DNA of 64,000 nucleotides from Steinernema hermaphroditum (lineage: Eukaryota > Nematoda > Chromadorea > Rhabditida > Steinernematidae). The notes below the pieces were generated by a model, which had not been told where the DNA came from, did not search any database, and was given only the letters and a program-made list of their open reading frames with translations. The translations under genes were made by a program, and so were the position numbers. This document shows positions 21,501 to 34,283 of the stretch, piece by piece. How positions within the stretch are numbered: the stretch's first letter is position 1; each line of letters opens with the position of its first letter. Location of the stretch: contig CM059624.1 of assembly GCA_030435675.1 (NCBI GenBank), positions 7,340,769-7,404,768 on the forward strand, given 5' to 3'.

Positions 21501-24500
21501 ATGGATCCTCGACGGCTCCTCGGCACCCTTCTCCTCGGCCTCCTCGGCGTCTTCGGCGGTGAGTCCCTGGCTCCGGCGACGTCCCGGAAAACAAAAGTGT
21601 CGAAATAACAGAGCGATTATCTCGGCGCGCGCCGTTTTTCGCAATTTTCGCTCCCTCGGAACTTTTTTCAATAATTAAGTGCGCAATCTGGCGAATGGAC
21701 GGAAGGCGCGGCGAATTATGCAAATGGTTTTAGGCGGCGACGGCGACTTCCGCCCGCTGGTGCGCCTCGACAAGGGCCACAGGATGTTCCAAGTCGGCTC
21801 CAGTGAGTTCTGCCATCGATTGAATCGGCGATGAGCCCGACTATGTCCTTCAGGAGAGCCTTTTTACGGATTCTACACCCAACTCACGTTCACACGTACC
21901 CGGTGCATCCGCTCGCTCACCATCGACTCGCTGCGGCCTCTGACCGGCGCTGAGGAGATGTAAGTGAGCCAATCTGTGCGGGTTCTTTGCACAGGGGTGA
22001 TGGGTTACGGCCGAGGACTGTTTCAGGGGCAGCATGATTGAGGGAAGCTTAGGGAGGACGAGTCAAGGAGGGTGTTGGTCTGACACAGAAAGTGCACGAC
22101 CAGTCCTTTACTCGAGGCACACACGAATGCACAATATATAGGGCGAAGAGTCTGTCTAGACTGTCTACCAAAGGGCATGTCTGAGCTTCCTTCGAAAGGC
22201 TACCCGGATCCGGGTTTTGCTGCGAAATGCAGTCATGCAGGACTGGGTTCCATAGATCATGACTCCGCCTCCGCTTCTACAGAGACTTTCAGCGACCTCG
22301 TCTTTTCGCCATGTCCGTCGGGGCCGGACGACTGGCAAGTAGCGCACTACAGTAACCGCGAGAACGTCTACCACCTGGAGAGAGACGTTTTCGCCCACAA
22401 ACTAAGCGTCGTCTCCCCCACCGACATCGCCATCATTGACGTTGGCGTGCAGCCTTGCGAGAACGAGCTCGGCGTCGTGCAGCGCTTCCTCCGGCACAAC
22501 GGGTAGGCCTGCACCCCTCCGGGGTCTCAACACGATTGCCTTCCAGAACGGGTTTGTGCGAAATAGCCACGACGGCGCCTCCCACCACGACGACTACAGT
22601 ACCCTTCGACCTGAATCAGGCCGACCACCCGCGTCACCGACACCGTATCCACCCTCACAGAACGACCACATACGAAGAGAAGAAAGAAAACAGAGAAAAT
22701 GTAAATACTGTAAATAAAAGATTACTGTAATGCCCACTGCACTACACACACGCTTCGAGAGACCACCCACATCGATTTCGTTGCAGGACCGTCACGTAAA
22801 ACGCGCTAAACGATCGGTTGAGAGTGTCGAGACCTCGTGCAAAGGTATACGGTACTCGGGAGCGCTGTGCTGAGTACGGTACTTCTAGACGGCGAGGTGT
22901 TCTGTGAGACGAACGGTGAGTGCGTTCCTAACGAGAGATTGTGTCTCGGCACGAATGAATGCGACTTCTTCTGCTATCACGGCCACTGCGACCCGGAGAC
23001 GAGGTAATCAGGGAAGTCGTTGCGGGAGCCTATTTTCGTTGCAGGAGTTGCGTGTGCGACGACTCGTGGGAGGGCGCCGCCTGCGACGTCTGCTCCTCGG
23101 GGAACTGTCCCGTCAGGCCTGTGCTCCGCTTCCTCCTCCCGCAGACGATTAGCGTCGAGCAGAAGAACGCCTTCGTCTTCGCCCACGGCAACGACTTTCC
23201 CCCGTGAGTGGGTTAGGGGTGCTCCCTGTGGGGTTCCTGGGATCTTTGAAGGGGAATCTGGAAGTGGACACAAACTCACCCTTTGATATGCTTCGAGCGT
23301 ACTGTATTCACTTTGAAAGACGCGTTCCAGAGGCCCCCGAGAGAATCAGCACCGCTACACGTGCTTCTTCGGCGGCCTGGCCACCGAAGGGCGCTGGATC
23401 AGTCCGACTCTCGTCCGCTGCAGCGTCCCTCCAGTGGCCTACGTGGGGCGCCACGTTTTCAACGTTTTTCCGCTGGGCGAGACGCGACCGATTCCGTCGA
23501 CGAAGACGATCCACTTCACCTTCTTCCTCGCCTGCAGTCCTCAGGAGTGCCACGGCTTCTGCCACGGTCCCCTCTGCGTGTGTCCGCACGGCTCCAGTGG
23601 CACCAAGTGTGCCTCTGTCGACGTCGTCACCGCGTCGAAGAAGACGATCGAGGAGGCCAAAACGACCACCGCCCATGAGGGCGTACCGTACTCCGCCTCC
23701 TTGCCCGTCCACTCGTCACTTTCCGTAGTTCGCGTCGAGACCAACGCCGAGGGCCTCTTCGTGGACCCCTTCCGCTCGATGGTCTTCTGGCCGAACCCTG
23801 TCGGCTCGAAGACGCCCTACAACGTCACGGTTTATTTGAGAGACGCCAGCTCCTCGGCGGAACTCTCCTGGCAGATTACGGTAGCTCCCACGTATACGGT
23901 AACGACAGACAAGGCAGAACCAATCAACGGAACAAACAAATTCCTCGTCAGTGGAAGCGCCGACTTCCGAAGTCACGCGGTAGGGAGAGTCTTTCCGTCC
24001 CGGATACAGTAAGCCTTTAGGTCATACCGTATGCTCCGCTGACTCTGCACGCCTTTCAACAGAAAACTCTTCGAGAATCGATCCATCTTCGGACGAATGG
24101 GAACTTCACATCCTTCGACCACGTCTTCGCCCCTTTCGTCGACGGCGATCAACACTACAGTGTGGTACAGTACCTCAGACTCGAAAGACCCACACGAGGC
24201 CCCTTTTAGGCAGTGACACAGCCGAACGACTACGAGCGCGCGACGGAAGGCTCCGTCTCCTTCGACTACACGATCTTCTCCGTGGACTACCAAGAGATCC
24301 TCGAGGCGAAGAATCGCCTTTCGGTGACGGCGGACGTCGTCACGAAGATAGACGGCGCCCCTACGGCCGTCGCCTGCAGCGTCGACGTCGTCTTCCCTCG
24401 CGAGAAGGTCTTCGTCGCCAGGGTAAGGAACCGCTTCTGGGCAACGGGAAAAGGTGGAACGTTGCAGAACAGCTCGAACTTCACATCTTCGAAGCGAGGG

Positions 24501-27500
24501 GAAGTTGGAATCACTCTGGAGTTCGTGAACCTCGACGAGAAGTCGAAGATCGTCCTCCTCTACGAGTGCGACGACACGAACAGCTTTGTGGCGAGGTGCG
24601 TTCTGTCCAAGTAGCCCTGTAACGTCGCTGTCCTCTTCAGGCACACATTCGTCCCTTCCTCCATCGATAAGGTGCTGACGGCCGTTCCAAACCGACTCTC
24701 CTACGCCCTGAGCATCGACTCTTCTTTCGGAGAGCCTCTGCATCTGGTATAGTCTTGAACGTGCGACTTCTATTGTGGAGTGGCGTTTAGGACATCTTCT
24801 CCACGAGCCCTGTCTGCAAAATGATGGTGAACCTGAAACCCGCGCTGGACCCCCTCTTCCTGATCGCCGCAGAGTCGGATCTCAGATGCCGACGGTTCTC
24901 CGCCGTCCTCGGCATTGACTCGCTCGCCATTCTCCGACTCCAGAAGCAGGTCGTCCGCGGCTCCTTCACCGTCGCCGGCAACAACGAGCATTCCCTCACC
25001 GTACCCTACGAGTTCCGTCTGAACGCCGACAGCATATTCCCAGTCACTCTTACCGTATCCGCGCCACCGTACCATTACCGCAGCGACAACACCAAGAGCG
25101 TCGCCACCGTCGTTGTGGAAAATCCAAATCTCAACGTTTCCCTCACGTCTGTGGTCGTCTTCGATGGTACCGTAACTCTCCTCTACAGTACTCTACCCTG
25201 AGCTTTAGTCCCCACGGCGATTTCCTTCTTCACGAGGGGATTCTACGCCGTCTCCATCACGGCGCCCTCCTACGACTCTTTCCGCGAGATCGTCAAGGTT
25301 CTTCGGAGAACTCTGTCCTTGAGATTACGGTAGCGTTTAGTTCACTCCGTCCAACAGTTCCCTGGCTGTCGTGCTGAGACCCAAATCGACAGAAATCGTT
25401 GTCTCCCACAAGGGAATTCTCTCCATCGAGAACATTTGGAACCACCAGATACCGTACTCTCCGAGAATGGCCGTCTCGCCCAACAGCATCCGTCTGGCCG
25501 ACCAGGCTGCTGTCGTAGAAGTGGACTACGTGGGTGGCCCCGAGGAGTCTACGGTAGTATTCACTACCCAAAGGGTCGATCCGTCTCTCCCCTTCAATTT
25601 CTCCATGGTTCTCGACCCCCTCTGCTTCTCTCCGTACTCTTTGTGTCTAGATGACGATAGACTACGGTATAGGAATGGGTAGCGGGTACAGGACCGCCAT
25701 TACCATATCGCCCCACCAGTCATACGGTAGGTCTCAGTGCAACGTGTTCGCCGTCCCCGTAGACTTCTTCTACCTCGTGCCTCGGGCCAGCATCTCCTTC
25801 CAGTCGACCACACACGTCGTCGTCGACACGCGCCCGAGTCCCGAGGATATGGTCCACCTTTGCAGCGGTCAGTGCTCCCTACCGTACACGTACCGTAACC
25901 CGTCCATTCTCAGACATGCCCAACGCCGTGCAGACGTCCGTTCGGTGCAACTGCGCCGTCGGTGCCCTGGCCAACTGCAAGCGCTTCTACCAGCCGCTGG
26001 TCTCGTGCGGATCGACGTGGCGGGTGGTTCCCGATGACACCGTATCCATGCATACGGTGGCGTTGTTCATGCTGATGAAGACGAAATGCGCCGAGATGGG
26101 CGTCGAACTGGAACGCGTCCGACGATTCTTGAAGTGGGTGGAACAGGGGTATGATCGTGGACTATGGTAGTTCAGGTGCATCGCCGCCATTAACGAGGAC
26201 TGTCCATTGGCGACGGACGACAGCGACGACGACATCAACAAGATGGGCGCCTCCAACCCGGCCAAGTTGATAAACCACGTGGGTGGTCCTGGGGGAACCG
26301 GACTGAGTCTCTCCCTTTCAGATAAGCAACATCGGATACGCCAACTTCGTCTTCCAGAAGTTCTTCCCCCAGGTGCAAACGCTCCAGTCGCAGACATCGA
26401 ACATCCCCGCCATCCTTTTCGAGTTCCTGGAACAGCTCGAGGTACCCAGGGCCCACGAGTGAGCAGTCCTGACTCTCTTCTAGGTGGTCCTGCCCGAAGA
26501 AGAGACGCGGTCCCTCTACGATTTGCACGTCTACAACCACTTCTTCGCGTCTATTGCCGACGACTCCGAAGAAGGCGCCTTCCTCTCCCTCGGCGAGCTG
26601 AAGAACTTCACGGAGGGCGTCTCGACGGACCTCCTGAGGCGCTGGAACCACACGGTGGAGGAGTTCAGCGACGGCGGATTCCCCTTCTCTCCCTCCAAAG
26701 AGTTCGTCGCGTTGGAGAAACTCGTCGAGAAGGCCGACCTCCTGAAGAGTCTCACCCGACAGGTACCGTATCCCTCGCCCGGTAGATCCTTTTCTGTTGC
26801 AGTTCGGGGAGGAGAGTCCCTTCTCGCTGTTCCACACCGTCGTCAGTCGTATCTTCGCCAACGTCGACCTTTCGATGGAGACGGTGGAGTGCGCGCGCGC
26901 CTTCGTGCACTCCGAAGCACGAGAAGTCGAGGAGCAGCGCGAGTTCCGCGTCCGCATTTTCATAGCCAACAGGAAAAGAGACGATCCTCTGCACAACATC
27001 CGCGTGTCGATGAACATGGTGCGTTCGAATGCGGACGTCCCTGACGTCTCCTTCCGGATCGGACCGATCTTCGTGACGGGAGTCGCCTCCGTCGATGGCC
27101 TCCAAAGTCTCCCACCCTCGGAGAACGTCTCCATCGAGTGGATTGTCACGTCGATTCCCTCAGCGGCGCTCACTCGGCCCGCCTCCTATCAGGTCGGTCC
27201 CACAACGCTACCCTCAGCCATGCTCGCTTCTTCAGCCTCTGATTCTCTTCTCGTACGAACTGAAAGGGAAGAAGATGATCCAGCGCCTGAATGCGGATAC
27301 GGTAACTGTTGCGCCCCGGCGGAGGATGAAACTGCACTACTTCGTCTACCCTACCGTATCCTCTTCGTTTTCCTCCGAGAAGAGGCCTTTCACCTTCATG
27401 ATCTCAATCATCAACTCCGGCTACTCTCCCCTGAGGAACGTCCTTATCCTCGAGACGAACCCCTGGATCACCCTGGCCTCGTCTCCTAAAGCGACCTCAG

Positions 27501-29885
27501 ACTACCGTCTCGATACCGTATCCACATCGAGTGGACGACGTCTTCCGTGCGACTTCCGACAGTCGCTCGGCGAGATCCCCTCGGGAGAGTCGGTCAACGT
27601 CCTCTACAACATCTCCACGAGCGACAAGAAGGACATCCTCCTCCGCAGCATCGCCTCGGTGGTCAGCGTCGACGGCGACTCCCTTCTGGCCCAGGAGTCG
27701 AAGCTCTTCTTCATCCACCAGACCGTCAGCAAGCACTCCTTCCTTGTGTCCCAGGCTGACGTCCCCTTCTCCATCTTCCTCTTCGACTCGAAAAGGTCCA
27801 CGATCTCCACGCTCCAGCAGCTTCAGTTCCTTCAGGTGAATACGTGACTGATGGTCGCCACCGTCACGAGTCGATTTCAGATGGACGAAGAGAAAGGCGA
27901 CCCGAACCGACGTCGCTTCGTCGCCGCCTTTACGCACGTGAGCGCCGAAATCGAGCCGGGACCCGTCCTCTGCTCCTTGAACTTGCCCGAGGTGCCGGAG
28001 GGCTTCGTTCTGGAACGCATCTCCCACGTCGATCCGACGAACCTCGCCAATCGACGCAACGTGCACCTCGAAGACGTGTGGGTGGGCGAGCAGGAAGGCA
28101 CGAAGACGCTCAACTTCGTCGACGATCAGCTGCCGCAGCCCGCCTCCGAGCAGCTTTTCTACGAGATCGTCTTCGGGAACCCCGACGACCTCCACAGACC
28201 CTCGTTCGGCCAGGAGCTCTACCGTATCGAGGTGCCCGCCGATGAGTGGCCGATCGTCGGCACCGAGTTAGGCACTATCGGAGCGAAGTCGCCGACGGAC
28301 TCGAAGCTCCGCTACCACCTGGTCTCGAACGGAATGGCGCCCTTCTTCGGAGTGAACACAAGGACAGGTGGGTTCTGGCTTTCTTCCCCGCGGGACCCTT
28401 CCTGCTTCAGGGGCGATCTCCCTGGTGAGTGACCTCCCGCACACGCCTACGGACTACTGCCTGAACCTGATCGCCCTGGACTCCGAGGGGCGTTATGCGA
28501 TCGCGCCTTTGACCATCGACGCCGGCGCCAACAAGCGGCACCCTTGCGTCGTATACTCGAATACGACGGCTGTCATCGACTTCTTCTATGAGAAGGACTT
28601 CAAGGCGCCGCCGAAGAGCTCCAACGCCACTCAGACGCCGCCTACGGGGAAGACAACGGCCACTGCTCTGACCACGGCGACCGTGACGCCTACTACGGTA
28701 GCCTCGTCTCAGAATGAAACCGAAGAAGGGACGACTCCCACAGAAGCTGCATCTGCTGAATCGCCTTCTCCAGGGACTGAGCCTCCGAAGGCCGGAACAG
28801 AAGCTACCGCAGTGAGTGAAGGAAGTGCCTCTGAGTCACCAGAAGCCACTGAAACGCCGGAAGCGTCGCCCTCCCCCGAAAGTGAAGGGTCCTTGGAATC
28901 TGCTTCCACGGAAATGCCAGAAGAGGTCACTCAGAAGATCCACTCCATCAGCGCCGACCCGACCCTGGAGCCCTACTTCGTGACAGAATCCATGGTGCCG
29001 GAGCCCGTGACGGAGAAGACCACCCTGGAGGAGGTTCCCACAGCGATCACCCACAGCGTCATCGCCGTTCCCACTGAACCCGCATCCGAAAAGACTGAAG
29101 GAGCGACGCCGGGAGATGGCGCCCCAGAAGGCACCACTAAAGAGCCTGAGATGAAGGGAGAGGGCTCCGTAACCGAGGAGGGTCAGCTCGGGGTTACGGT
29201 AAGCCCACATGGCGAAGGTCAATCGGCGACCGGTTCAACTTCATCGGAAAGCGAAGAAAAAGAGGGCCACACGGAAACTACCGTAGTCATCGGCCCTGAT
29301 CATACGCTTGGACCCGTCGAGATTCCCGAAGCGACAAGGGGACCCGAGGAAGAGACGTCCACTTCCAACGAAGGATCCCCCACCGAAGTAGAGGGTGGAG
29401 TGGTAACCCATGTGGTGGGACCCGATACCGAGACGCTCCAGCCGATTACCGTATCCCCAAAAGCGACCTCTTCCAGTGAACCCGATCACACCCTCAAATC
29501 GGGCACTGTGACGCAGGGCACCGAAGTCGAGACTACCGTTACACACGTGGCCGGACCCGATCCCGGCCTCGAGGAGTTCTCGCAGGCGACGTCTCCTCCG
29601 AAGTCGTCGGAATCACCGGAATCCGAGGCGACGTCTCCGCCCTCCGAAGCGTCCTCCGAGGCGACCGAGGAGACATCCACTCCGAGGACATCGACGACAG
29701 AGGCGACGACGTCGACGACGCGTCGGAAGACGCTGCCTCCGGAGACGCTGCCGACGGAGGAGCCTCCGGTGAAGCTCTATTCGGTGCGCGAAGCGTGCAA
29801 CAAAAAGTCGGCCGACGACCTCCTCAGCATCATCTGCGACCTCGCCAAGACGATCAAGAACGCTCCCCTGATCCTCGACCTGTAG
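21501..29885 (+). CDS. Very large secreted protein with EGF-like and cadherin-like domains and mucin-like tail
   Basis: A long multi-exon gene, most introns about 43-50 bp, for an extracellular or matrix protein whose family I do not recognise. The N-terminus MDPRRLLGTLLLGLLGVFG is a signal peptide. A Cys-containing domain follows, then a Thr-run linker, a basic furin-like RAKRS site (near 22810) and an EGF-like domain (FFCYHGHCDPE, CVCDDSWEGAACDVC). Next come an IPT-like YTCFFGG...ISPTLVRCSVPP stretch and a second EGF-like unit (CHGFCHGPLCVCPHG). Many beta-rich repeats follow, then a cadherin-like repeat near 28250-28530 (GVNTRTG + AISLVSDLP + LNLIALDSEG). The Thr/Ser/Pro/Glu-rich tail spans about 28620-29760, and the last segment is YSVREACNKKS... 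to TAG 29883-29885, with AATAAA near 29954. The join at 22.70-22.90 kb is inferred; two adjacent genes remain possible. Confidence 0.72.
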
Positions 29886-30484
29886 AATCCCCCTAGTACA
29901 TCCCTGTCCTCTGTTTCCTCTCTGTCCACGGGTTCTCCACCGCCATCCTTCCGAATAAACCTTTTGTTTCCTCTCGACGACCTTGGCACGAATGGGATCA
30001 AGTGAGTCACGCGGCGGCGGCCGTGGATATCCCTCGACAGACCCTCGGGAGCTGCCCCCGAGGCGACGATTAGGGCTGCGGACTGTCGGCAATCGTCATG
30101 GCAACTCGGGATTATGGGCCACCAAAGCCGATCGACCGTCCCTTGAGGGGATTGGTCCGGTTCACCTGACCGTACTCGAAGAAAAGTGACTCCTAGAGAA
30201 CTAGGGAACTAGCAAAGTGCATCGAGATAACAAAAGGGCACTTTTAGGGGAGTGATAATAAGGTAACGGTAAGTGAAAGTCAAGGTTGTGTTCAAATTAC
30301 GGTCTTTGCCTCGTCCCGCCGGTGAGTGGCGGCTTTGTCTGCCAAATCGGTGGCGATTGATTCTCGCGCACACATAATTGCTCTCCGTGGCGCGGCCTCT
30401 CAAGGTTCGTCACGATTCGGGCGCGGCTGGCCCCACGCCCCCTCACCTCGAGGTCACTTTCGCATTCCGTTTTCACTCTTCCTC
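29886..30484. other. Short intergenic region with polyA signal
   Basis: AATAAA near 29954 ends the preceding gene. The remaining 500 bp are non-coding and contain GC-rich and ATTA-containing DNA that presumably includes the promoter of the next secreted gene. No TATA box stands out. Confidence 0.4.
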
Positions 30485-33033
30485 ATGCGCCGACTTCTTC
30501 TCCTTCTGCTCGTCTCCGCCGTCTCCGTTACCGTCACCCATCAGAGTGGGTCTCTTTTGCGGTCACGCCTGTGCACGCAGCGTTTCAGGGATATGTGAGA
30601 TCCAGGGGAATTGCCGGAGCTGCGACAATCAGCGCTACTCGTACTACAGATGTGACAGTCGCCAGGACTGCCTGCACAACGAGTTCTGCATCGACGGCTT
30701 CTGCTGTCCCGTGGTCAACTCCGAGCGGAGGCACAGTCCTATTTCGCTCTGTAAGTCTGTGTACCAGAGACCCGAACCAGTAGCCTTTTCAGTGCAAGAC
30801 AAACCATCGTCCAACGAGCCCTCCTCGAAGTGTCCCGACGGATCGAGCTGGACCCGCCAGTGCTCCTCGAACTCCGACTGTTCGTCCGAGGACGAAGTAT
30901 GCGCTGACGGGAAATGTTGCGCGGTATGTCGCCAAAGGCGCCGCCAGGTGCTCGACGAGCTGCCCTCCAACGAGATATTCGGCATTCACATCCCACAGTG
31001 CGAAGCCGACGGTCGCTTCTACCGTCTCAGGCAGTGCAACAGCGGCGTCGACCTCTGCTGGTGCGTGACGCCCTTCGGGAGGACAATCTCCAGCCCACCC
31101 TCCCCGGCGGCTTCGATCCACTGCGAGCAGACCTTGGCGTTGGCGGAGAGGGCGGCGAAGCGTCAGGAGATCCGTTTCCATCCCCCGCTGCCCTCCTGCA
31201 AGGAGAATCGGACCGGCGTCTGCCCCTCCGCCCTCCAGAGCGCCTCTTTCGAGTACTCGCTCCTGATGGCGCAGCCCCGCTGTGGCTGCGACGAAGACTG
31301 CGTCGAGCCCCAGAAGTGCTGCCAGTACGGAACTGAGAAGCGCTGCACGGAGACCCAGTTCGGTAGGCCCGGTGACCCCGGTCACATGCAGAGCCTCCTC
31401 TTTCAGAGAACAAATGCTCCGACCCCCTCCGAGAGTACAGTATCTGCGGTCCTTCGTGTCCCACTTCGTGCAACACCTTCGCCGAGCCGACGAAATGCAC
31501 CGGGAGCTGTGTGGTCGGCTGCTTCTGCCGGGAGCCCTACATTCTCGAGGACGGCACGAACCCCCTCACGTCCAGATGCGTCCTCCCGGCACAGTGCCAA
31601 GTGACCAGTTCCCAAAGGTTCTCCTCGACGGCCTCCGATGCCTCCTCCTTCGCTGCGCCGAATCTCTTCGCGAGGAACGGCGTCGACGCCGTCCCCAAGC
31701 CGCCTTTTCTCCCAGCCAACCACTGTCCCGACCCCCTCAAGAACTTCCAGACCTGTGGGAGTGCCTGTCCAGGTTGGGTTACGGTATCTGGTCCCTCAAA
31801 ACCACACTTCCAGCTGCCTGCGACAAGCTTTCCCCGCCAACCCCCTGCTCCACGGGCTGCGTCTCAGGCTGCTTCTGCCGGTCACCCTACGTGTTGAAAG
31901 TCTCCTCGGACGTGAACTCCGACTGTGTTCTCCCACAGCACTGCCCGGCGCCGTCGCCGTCGCCGCCTCTGACGGCCTGTGCCGATCCTCGGAAGCAGTG
32001 GAACATCTGCACGAACGAGAAGTGCCGCATGAGCTGTCAGAGCCTCAGTTCTTCGTGTTCGCTTGACAACTGTCAGCCAGGGTGCACCTGCAAGCCCCCG
32101 TTCGTGCATCTTGACGAGAAGGACGCCGACTCCCCCTGCGTCCTCCCGGAACAGTGTCCCCGGCAGAGGCAGTGCGCCGACCCCGACAAGGAGTTCCACT
32201 CCTGCTCCAGCGCCTGTCCCATGGCCTGTGACAGCCTCAACCCCGACTTCTGCAGCCCCTGCGTCTCCGGTTGCTTCTGCAAATTAGGTGCGTCCCCGGG
32301 AGATCGACGAGACCTAATGGTGCTTTAGGGCTCGTCTTCGAAAACGCCACGAACTGGACGAACAGCAAGTGCATCCCGATCTCGAAGTGCCCGAAGCCGT
32401 CGACGCTCGAGCAGCACCAAAACATCCAACAGGCCAAGCCAGGTAGGCACCCTTCCGCATGAGAATCACCCTTGAGCGTATTCAGTCGAAGAGATTACGG
32501 TATTTCAACGCCGCAAACCGACATCGAAGCCCGCGGCACCTCCGACGCCTTCTCCGATCCCGAAACCGACCTCGAAGGAATCCTCTAAGGAGAACTGTTC
32601 CCAGCCGGTGGCGGATCGGGATGTCACCGCCGCGGTGCAGCTCTTCAACTCGCGATTCAAACTTGTCGCCAGTTTCGTCTTTTCACTGAACGCGAAGTCC
32701 CTCGTGGAGGTCGTCGGCACCGTACAGGGTCCTCTTCTGCCCCCAGGGGATCACGCCCTGGCTGTGCACGCCTTCGGCGACCCCACCGCCGGATGCCGCC
32801 GCGTCGGCCCCGTCTTCCACATCGCCACCCCCGGAAGAAGCACCATGGCCTTCGTCGGAATCGTCAACGCGACCTCCACGGACGTCAGGAACGTGCTCGC
32901 CTGGCCCGAGGGGACAAACCTCGCGCAGATCGCGGGACGATCCCTCGTGATGCACGAGGCGAAGACTCCCGATGGCCAGACCCCCATCGCCTGTGGAGTC
33001 ATCGGCCTCTCGAAGAGGGAGAAGTCGCCGTGA
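30485..33033 (+). CDS. Secreted thyroglobulin-1 / TIL-domain protein with C-terminal SOD-like domain
   Basis: Seven exons, introns of 41-44 bp, give 764 codons plus stop (TGA 33031-33033). MRRLLLLLLVSAVSVTV is a signal peptide. WAP/EB-like Cys clusters follow (CIDGFCCP, CADGKCCA), then a thyroglobulin type-1 domain with its DLCWCVTPFGR hallmark (about residues 120-200), another Cys cluster (CGCDEDCVEPQKCC), and four TIL (trypsin-inhibitor-like) domains at roughly 265-570, each with CVxGCFC or CQPGCTC plus a CVLPxQC end. A Pro/Ser/Lys linker leads to a Cu/Zn-superoxide-dismutase-like domain (about 620-764) ending RSLVMHEAKTP...IACGVIGLSK. Most metal ligands of the SOD fold are absent, so it is unlikely to dismutate superoxide. 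Tg1 and TIL domains usually inhibit proteases; the combination here may be an extracellular inhibitor or matrix protein. Introns end in TTCAG or TTTAG. Confidence 0.85.
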
Positions 33034-34283
33034 CCCTCCCAACCCCAAGTAGTCAGTGTATCTCATTGCTCAAGTCGCTCCTAATTGCCTAATAAACGTC
33101 TCCATTGGTGGGCGTCGAATATCAAAAGACAAACAGAGGCGCTCCGGAGGCGCCGTCCGCTCGGAGCGCAAACAGTCGTAACCTAATCTCTCCCCCGACG
33201 TTGCAATTCGTCGCCAAGGACTTCGCTATGGAAACCTCGCGCCGTTCTAAGCCGCTAATTACGCCTTTAGAGGAGATGAGAGGCGATGAGTTCTGCCGTC
33301 GCGGACACTACATCTATCGCTTATTGTCCTCCGATTTGAGATATCGAAGAAAAAATATTCTGGATTGTAGGTAGAGTTGTATACACAGTTCAAAGTGCTA
33401 GCCATCAATGGGAAGTTCACTTTTCAGTAAGCTTTCCTCTAAGCCGAGGAAACACAAGTCTTTGAGAGAAAACACGTGTTAGGTGTGTTTTGTGACGGTT
33501 TCCTTACGATCACTTAAGAGTGCGCAAATGAGTCAGTGGTCCGCCTCTCCCGGACTCGTATTTTCCCGTATATGCACCTCCTCTTAACACGGACTTCTTT
33601 TGAATACATCCCCGTTCAAATCCCCTAATCCACAAAACCTGACGTGAAATATCTCTTCGAAGGAGTCGACCTTCTTGGGCCGTTCTCCGAGCCCCCAGCC
33701 GGCGTCCGGCAAAGGGTTCTTGTCCAGTGCTTATCGAATGCAATCTCCGGTGTCAGTCGCTAATGAAAAACATTCCCACACCCTTAGGCCGGCTCTTCCC
33801 CGCGGCCGCCTGGGTCCCGCGGCGCCTCTCTTCCACGCGGACGCGTCTCCCGCGGTGTCGACTCCCGAGGCGTCGCCGCGGCGCCTGTCGCGTCGCGTCT
33901 CGAGGGGCGCCCGCTCGTCCCACCGCCCGCGCCTCTGTGGCAACAGCGGGCGAGAGCGGACAGGCCTGCACCCTCTGTTTTGCCTCTCCTCTCGGGACGA
34001 CTTTCGTCGTCTCCCTTCTTCGTCCCCGCGAGTCGACTGATCCGCAACTTCGGCGTTTCCGCCGCCGTTTTACGACTCGGAGTCCATCCGGAGGCGATTC
34101 GGGAGCGCGACGAGCACCTCGTGATGCGCCGGATCGATAGCCGGAGACTAATGGAGGTGCCACCGGCGCGTGTAATAGTCGTCGGCGCATCTTCTTTCCT
34201 TCCTCATCTCGCTCGTTCCAGGTTTAGTCGATCCTTAGCTTGCTAGATTTCTATATTTACTCCTTATCGCGCCAACGAACACA
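33034..34283. other. Intergenic region upstream of calcineurin B
   Basis: AATAAA at about 33091 terminates the upstream gene. The remainder is GC-rich non-coding DNA with scattered ATTA cores. Long open frames around 33.7-34.2 kb occur on both strands in several frames, as expected for GC-rich DNA with few stops, and show no protein signature. Confidence 0.4.

Noticed and set aside
20956..21723. A 255-codon open frame on the minus strand overlapping the start of the large secreted gene
   Set aside because: It lies in GC-rich DNA poor in stop codons, has an Arg/Gly/Ser composition without any domain, and runs antisense over a convincing signal-peptide exon.
22503..22733. A stop codon with an overlapping AATAAA near 22710-22730, read as the end of a separate small secreted gene
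   Set aside because: Using the GTAAAT donor at about 22707 and the TTGCAG acceptor near 22794 gives a continuous in-phase product into the Cys-rich EGF exon, so one gene is preferred; the two-gene model is not excluded.
33700..34200. Several overlapping open frames of 70-145 codons on both strands
   Set aside because: They overlap in all frames, are Arg-rich as expected from GC-rich DNA, and show no splice pattern or domain.
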